From Chimaeribacter arupi (lineage in GTDB: Bacteria; Pseudomonadota; Gammaproteobacteria; Enterobacterales; Enterobacteriaceae), in contig NZ_PJZI01000042.1 of NCBI RefSeq assembly GCF_002858805.1, positions 1-41,075 of the forward strand: a DNA stretch of 41,075 bases. The letters run 5' to 3'. The position numbers were made by a program, and so were the translations under genes. Below, in pieces: positions 37,485 to 41,075 of the stretch (positions are counted from its first letter, which is position 1; the number at the start of each line of letters is the position of its first letter). Below the pieces are notes generated by a model. That model was not told the DNA's origin, ran no database searches, and saw only the letters and a list, made by a program, of their open reading frames with translations.

Positions 37485-39176
37485 TCAGGCCGCCGTGGCG
37501 TGGAGCGCGTCCGGCAAGGTGGCACAGAACATCAGCCGCCCCGGCACCGGCTGCACCCGGCCGCGTGCCAGCGTTTTCAGCGGCTGGTAAGGCACCTCAC
37601 AGATGCAGAGCTGCTTCCCGGCGGGCAGGGTGTCAATAAAGCGCTGAAGGGCGTTCAGGCCCCCGGCATCCAGCACCACCACCGCATCCCATTGCAGGAT
37701 AATGCGTTCGGCCTGTTGGGTGCGCGCCGCCAGCTCCTCAAAGATCCGCTCGGCCGCGGCGAAAAACAGCGGGCCGCTGACGCGGAAAAGTTGCGTCCCG
37801 GCGGGCTGGCCGGGGATTTCCGTCAGGCGGGTCATGCGCGCCACCCGGCGCATAAACAGCAGCGAAGCCAGCACGATACCGACGCTTATCGCCAGCACCA
37901 TATCAAACAGCACCGTCAGGCTCATGCAGAGCAGCATCACGATGATGTCATCCTTCGGCGCACGGCGCAGCAGGCCCACCACTTTGTGCGCCTCGCTCAT
38001 GTTCCAGGCCACCATCAGCAGTAACGCCGCCATCGCCGCCATCGGCAAATAGGCCAGCAGCGGGGCGAGGCTCAGCAGCGCCAGCAGCACCAGCAGGGCG
38101 TGGATAACGGCCGCCACCGGCGAGGTGGCACCGGCACGCACATTGGCCGCCGAGCGCGCAATGGCGGCAGTGGCAGTGATGCCGCCGAAAAACGGCGCCA
38201 CAATATTCCCGATCCCCTGGCCAATCAGCTCATTGTTGGCGTGGTGTTTGCTGCCGGTCATGCCGTCCAGCACCACCGCGCAGAGCAAAGACTCAATCGC
38301 CCCCAGCATCGCCATGGTAAACGCCGCCGGCAGCAGCGCGGACACCAGCGCCCAGTTCAGCGTCACTGCCGGCTCATTCCCGGCGGTGACGTTCCACGGC
38401 AGCGCCAGTTGCGGCAGGATCGGTGGGATGCCGATGCCCTGGGTGCCGTCCGCCAGCAGGTAACTGAAGCGTGAGCCGATGGTGGCGACCGGGTGCCCCA
38501 GGGTGGCCAGCAGCGCCATCACGCCGGTGCCGAGCAGCAGTGCCGGCAGGTGCCCCGGCAGCCGCACACCGAGCCGCGGCCAGAGAACCAGCACCGCCAG
38601 CGTCGTGATGCCAATCACCGCATCTGCCGCGCTGAAACTGGGGAGGGCCTGCGCCAGCGCCACTACTTTGTCGGTGAAATGTTCCGGCACGGTTGCCATC
38701 TCCAGCCCGAACAGATCTTTGATTTGCATGGTGGCGATGGTAATGCCGATGCCGGAGGTAAAGCCCAGCGTGACCGGCAGCGGGATATATTCAATCAGCC
38801 TGCCGATACGGGCGATGCCCATCAGCACCAGCATCACGCCGGAGAGCAGGGTCGCCACCAGCAGCCCGGCCAGGCCAAACTGCTGGGACACCGGGAACAG
38901 GATCACCACAAAAGCCGCCGTCGGGCCGGAGACGCTGAAGCGCGAGCCGCCGCACAGCGCAATCACCAGCCCGGCAATCGCCGAGGTATAGAGGCCATAC
39001 TGGGGCGGCACCCCGCTGGCAATCGCCAGTGCCATGGCCAGCGGAATCGCAATAATCCCCACGGTGATGCCTGCCACGGCATCTTTCATCAGGCGCTGAA
39101 GCGAATACGGTTCATGCCGGCAGGCCTCTGCCAGCGCATTGCCCCGGAGGAGGGCGCGGAATCCATGCATTTTCAT
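37485..39176 (-). CDS. dauA: DauA-like SulP family C4-dicarboxylate transporter
   Basis: The 563-residue protein follows E. coli DauA (YchM, 559 residues) almost throughout, with long identical stretches such as those around [19 protein letters not shown] and [15 protein letters not shown]. DauA takes up succinate and related C4-dicarboxylates aerobically and affects regulation of other carriers. The C-terminal STAS domain (about residues 450-545) has the V-V-V-L-D-A-G-G-L loop. The frame opens 28 codons upstream, but the ATG at 39176 (M-K-M-H-G-F) gives the usual N-terminus; no strong ribosome site is seen for either, and 39170 is possible. In E. coli dauA lies between ychH and prs, so its position after kdsA is a rearrangement. 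Confidence 0.94.
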   Translation of the reverse strand: MKMHGFRALLRGNALAEACRHEPYSLQRLMKDAVAGITVGIIAIPLAMALAIASGVPPQYGLYTSAIAGLVIALCGGSRFSVSGPTAAFVVILFPVSQQFGLAGLLVATLLSGVMLVLMGIARIGRLIEYIPLPVTLGFTSGIGITIATMQIKDLFGLEMATVPEHFTDKVVALAQALPSFSAADAVIGITTLAVLVLWPRLGVRLPGHLPALLLGTGVMALLATLGHPVATIGSRFSYLLADGTQGIGIPPILPQLALPWNVTAGNEPAVTLNWALVSALLPAAFTMAMLGAIESLLCAVVLDGMTGSKHHANNELIGQGIGNIVAPFFGGITATAAIARSAANVRAGATSPVAAVIHALLVLLALLSLAPLLAYLPMAAMAALLLMVAWNMSEAHKVVGLLRRAPKDDIIVMLLCMSLTVLFDMVLAISVGIVLASLLFMRRVARMTRLTEIPGQPAGTQLFRVSGPLFFAAAERIFEELAARTQQAERIILQWDAVVVLDAGGLNALQRFIDTLPAGKQLCICEVPYQPLKTLARGRVQPVPGRLMFCATLPDALHATAA

Positions 39177-39491
39177 TACAGAACAACCCAAAAGAGAGAA
39201 TAAAAGCGGAGCCTGACCAGCCCGCCGGGATAAGCGCGCATACCATACGCCCGTCAGCAACGGGGGTTATAGATGTAAGTCAAACTCTGGCGGGGAGGGT
39301 GTGCAATAAAGCACATGCAAAGAAGGGTTTGTATGGCGCTGATAAGCAGGGGTTATCATTATCAGCAGAAAATGTCGGCGCCCTCACACCCTCAGCGGCG
39401 CGGGCACCCGGCGGGTGTGATTCATCTATAGTGAGGTAATGGCTTGAAATCGCAAGCGTACCGGGCGGCAGCAGAGGGAGAGGCAACAATC
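39177..39491. promoter_or_regulatory. Divergent dauA/diguanylate cyclase control region with inverted repeat
   Basis: The 315-bp region holds no gene. A perfect 8-bp inverted repeat (GCTGATAA at 39338-39345, complement at 39359-39366, 13-bp spacer) contains nested GATAA/TTATC elements and may be an operator. A rightward -10-like TATAGT lies at 39427-39432 with a poor -35. Confidence 0.45.
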
Positions 39492-40583
39492 ATGCACCTG
39501 TTTTTATCCTATCCGGCACTTTATGCGGACATCTGTGTTACCTATGCGACGCTTTCCCTGAGTTATTTTTTGCTGAGCAGCCAATCGGCGTTCTCCTGGC
39601 AGAGCGAAGCCTGGAAACGGGTCGCGTTCGGCCTGCTCTCCGGGCTGGCGCTGTACTACCTGATCCCGGACCGGCTTGCGCTTTCCACCCATCTCTTTTT
39701 CAGCTTTGCGATGATCCCGATTATCCTGGTGACGTTTTTTGGTGGCTGGCTGAGTGGGGTCACCAGTTTTCTGGTCAATGTGGCGCTGACGCAGCCGCTC
39801 TCGCTGGATAACCTGCTGATCGCCTCCATCCTGCTGCCGTTGCTGCTGTTGCGCGTCTGGCGGCATAAAACCCACCGGCTGTTTTACCGCGTCATTATCC
39901 TGATCGCGTTTTACCGGATAGCGCTGGCCTATAGCCAGCCGCTGCAGGTGCCCTGGTATGAGGTGCTGTTTTACCAGTGTGCGGTCACCGGCTGCCTTGC
40001 GGTTTGCTACCATGCGCTCAATTTTGCCGAGCGGCATATTCACGCCTATTTTTCGCTGCGCGACCGCGCCACGCTCGACAGCCTGACACGGCTCAATAAC
40101 CGCACCAGCATCGATTTCAAACTGATGTCACTGCAGGCCCACCAGAAACCGGGCGGCCTGCTGCTGATTGACATCGATAATTTCAAACAGGTGAATGACA
40201 CCCACGGGCATCTGGTGGGGGATCAGCTGCTGGTGCAACTGAGCGAGGTGCTGATGCAGACCATCGACAGCGCCGATTTTGCCGGGCGCTACGGGGGAGA
40301 GGAGTTTCTGGTGATTATGGAGCGCCACAATACCGAACCCATCGTGGAGACCGCCGAGCGGATCCGGCAGGCGATGTCGTCCAGTACCCTGCGGCTGGCG
40401 GAGGGCGCAACCTTGTCCGTCACGGTGTCTATCGGGGCCGCGATTTATCTGCCGGGGATGGTGATGAGCAAAGCGGTGGAAATGGCGGATGACGCCCTCT
40501 ACCAGGCCAAGCGCAACGGTAAAAACCAGGTGATGTGCAGCCGGATTATGCAACTGGACCAGCTTGGGGACGGGCCGGGTTAG
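39492..40583 (+). CDS. Membrane-anchored diguanylate cyclase (GGDEF)
   Basis: The 363-residue protein has five or six hydrophobic segments in residues about 5-175 as a membrane sensor domain, then a linker R-D-R-A-T-L-D-S-L-T-R-L-N-N-R and a GGDEF domain to the end. The active site is G-G-E-E-F at 268-272, with metal and substrate residues in L-I-D-I-D-N-F-K near 225-232, so synthesis of cyclic di-GMP from two GTP is likely. The inhibitory R-x-x-D site is altered: the arginine position is Asp259, while Asp262 is kept, so feedback inhibition through this site is not expected. The frame extends upstream to a TTG at 39444, but the ATG at 39492 has GAGAGG at good distance. It is convergent with tRNA-Ser. 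The sensed signal is unknown. Confidence 0.91.
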   Translation: MHLFLSYPALYADICVTYATLSLSYFLLSSQSAFSWQSEAWKRVAFGLLSGLALYYLIPDRLALSTHLFFSFAMIPIILVTFFGGWLSGVTSFLVNVALTQPLSLDNLLIASILLPLLLLRVWRHKTHRLFYRVIILIAFYRIALAYSQPLQVPWYEVLFYQCAVTGCLAVCYHALNFAERHIHAYFSLRDRATLDSLTRLNNRTSIDFKLMSLQAHQKPGGLLLIDIDNFKQVNDTHGHLVGDQLLVQLSEVLMQTIDSADFAGRYGGEEFLVIMERHNTEPIVETAERIRQAMSSSTLRLAEGATLSVTVSIGAAIYLPGMVMSKAVEMADDALYQAKRNGKNQVMCSRIMQLDQLGDGPG

Positions 40584-40605
40584 CGGGCAGGGAGGAAAAG
40601 GATAC

Positions 40606-40647
40606 AAAAGCAGAAGGCCCTGATTTTCATCAGGGCCTTCTGCTTTT
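40606..40647. terminator. Bidirectional terminator between the cyclase gene and tRNA-Ser
   Basis: A perfect 19-bp stem (40606-40624 with 40629-40647, loop TTTC) begins with AAAA and ends with TTTT, so it can end both the rightward mRNA and the leftward tRNA transcript. A near copy lies at 40957-40996. Confidence 0.92.
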
Positions 40648-40652
40648 GAATA

Positions 40653-40742
40653 TGGCGGTGAGAGAGGGGTTCGAACCCTCGATACGCTTTCACGTATACA
40701 CACTTTCCAGGCGTGCTCCTTCAGCCACTCAGACACCTCACC
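40653..40742 (-). tRNA. tRNA-Ser (anticodon GGA)
   Basis: The 90-nt gene reads GGTGAGG at its 5' end and has an encoded CCA at 40653-40655. It has the long variable arm typical of tRNA-Ser, a GGTTCGAAC T-loop region and anticodon GGA (complement 40706-40708), decoding UCC and UCU. The acceptor stem pairs fully with one G-U. It closely resembles E. coli serW/serX. Confidence 0.98.
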
Positions 40743-40780
40743 GTTTTCGTCTCGTCGCTATCGCGTCTCAACGGGGCGCT

Positions 40781-40809
40781 ACTATAGGGAGGTCGGTGCA
40801 AAGGGTCAA
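40781..40809 (-). promoter_or_regulatory. Strong promoter of tRNA-Ser
   Basis: On the minus strand TTGACC (complement 40804-40809) and TATAGT (complement 40781-40786) have a 17-base spacer and are followed by a GC-rich discriminator, typical of stringently controlled stable-RNA promoters. The start would be near 40774. Confidence 0.9.
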
Positions 40810-40956
40810 GAAGATTTTCTCTGTTTGTTGGCAAATGGTTAAGCTCTGTGCGCTTTGCCGCGAATGTCGCCGTTTTGCCGGATTTAAGCACCCGGCAACG
40901 GCCGAAAAAAAGAAAATTTTCTGATCAGGGCAGCAAAAAGCATGTTCCCGCGCCAC

Positions 40957-40996
40957 AAAAGCAGAAGGCCCCGATTTTCATCGGGGCCTGCTTTTT
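40957..40996 (+). terminator. Second, imperfect copy of the tRNA-Ser terminator hairpin
   Basis: A perfect 9-bp core stem (40967-40975 with 40980-40988, loop TTTC) has an outer stem interrupted by a 3-nt bulge and ends in CTTTTT. It matches the hairpin at 40606-40647 except for one changed base pair and a 3-base deletion in the right arm. The flanking bases 40810-40956 and 40997-41075 contain nothing I recognise. Confidence 0.75.
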
Positions 40997-41075
40997 ATCA
41001 GGGCGGTGCGGTCGGGATGCACTCGCGCCCTCCCTGGCGCTCGCCCTGCGGGTGGCTGCGCCATGCAAAACGGCT

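Noticed and set aside
39345-39363. Fur box upstream of the diguanylate cyclase gene
   Set aside because: Only about 12 of 19 positions fit the consensus, with one half-site essentially missing.
40998-41075. Degenerate tRNA remnant after the second hairpin
   Set aside because: A GGCGGTG start resembles the tRNA 3' end, but no cloverleaf or T-loop sequence follows.

Overview
The window is a chromosomal segment of a member of the order Enterobacterales. The evidence is the block ychF, pth, ychH, prs, ispE, lolB, hemA, prfA, prmC, sirB2, sirB1, kdsA, whose proteins match the Escherichia coli ones in length, motifs and often start codon. The order is not that of E. coli: a SulP transporter gene lies between ychF and pth, and a dauA-like gene follows kdsA instead of lying between ychH and prs. 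The DNA is GC-rich by eye. I favour a GC-rich enterobacterium outside the Escherichia/Salmonella group (Yersiniaceae- or Erwiniaceae-like), but cannot name a genus.

Positions 1-16203 hold the 3' part of a very large type I secreted adhesin gene (4665 codons visible, open at the left edge, 48 Ig-like modules) followed by its probable ABC exporter gene. This is the siiE-siiF arrangement of Salmonella pathogenicity island 4. The adhesin has two tandem arrays, one with an exact 585-bp period and one with an exact 279-bp period, and ends in a Met/His-rich tail. A strong intrinsic terminator separates the adhesin from the exporter gene, which has a visibly AT-rich 5' half.

Positions 16204-24890 are accessory: a YagE/YjhH-type aldolase, an RluA-family pseudouridine synthase, yaiL, the folate-independent methionine synthase pair mesX (DUF1852) and mesD, a GlxA-type AraC regulator, a metallo-beta-lactamase-fold hydrolase and an MFS transporter.

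Positions 24891-37475 are the conserved core. ychF and the first SulP gene are divergent. pth is convergent with SulP. ychH has a good class II CRP promoter. lolB-ispE-prs run leftward and hemA-prfA-prmC-sirB2-sirB1-kdsA run rightward from a shared divergent region. The right end carries dauA, a membrane-anchored diguanylate cyclase lacking the inhibitory-site arginine, and a tRNA-Ser(GGA) with a strong promoter. A near copy of the tRNA terminator hairpin lies about 350 bp beyond it.

The items most worth follow-up are the phase-locked adhesin repeats and its unusual C-terminus, the terminator between adhesin and exporter, the mesX-mesD pair, and the duplicated terminator around tRNA-Ser. I did not find a clearly new multi-gene system.
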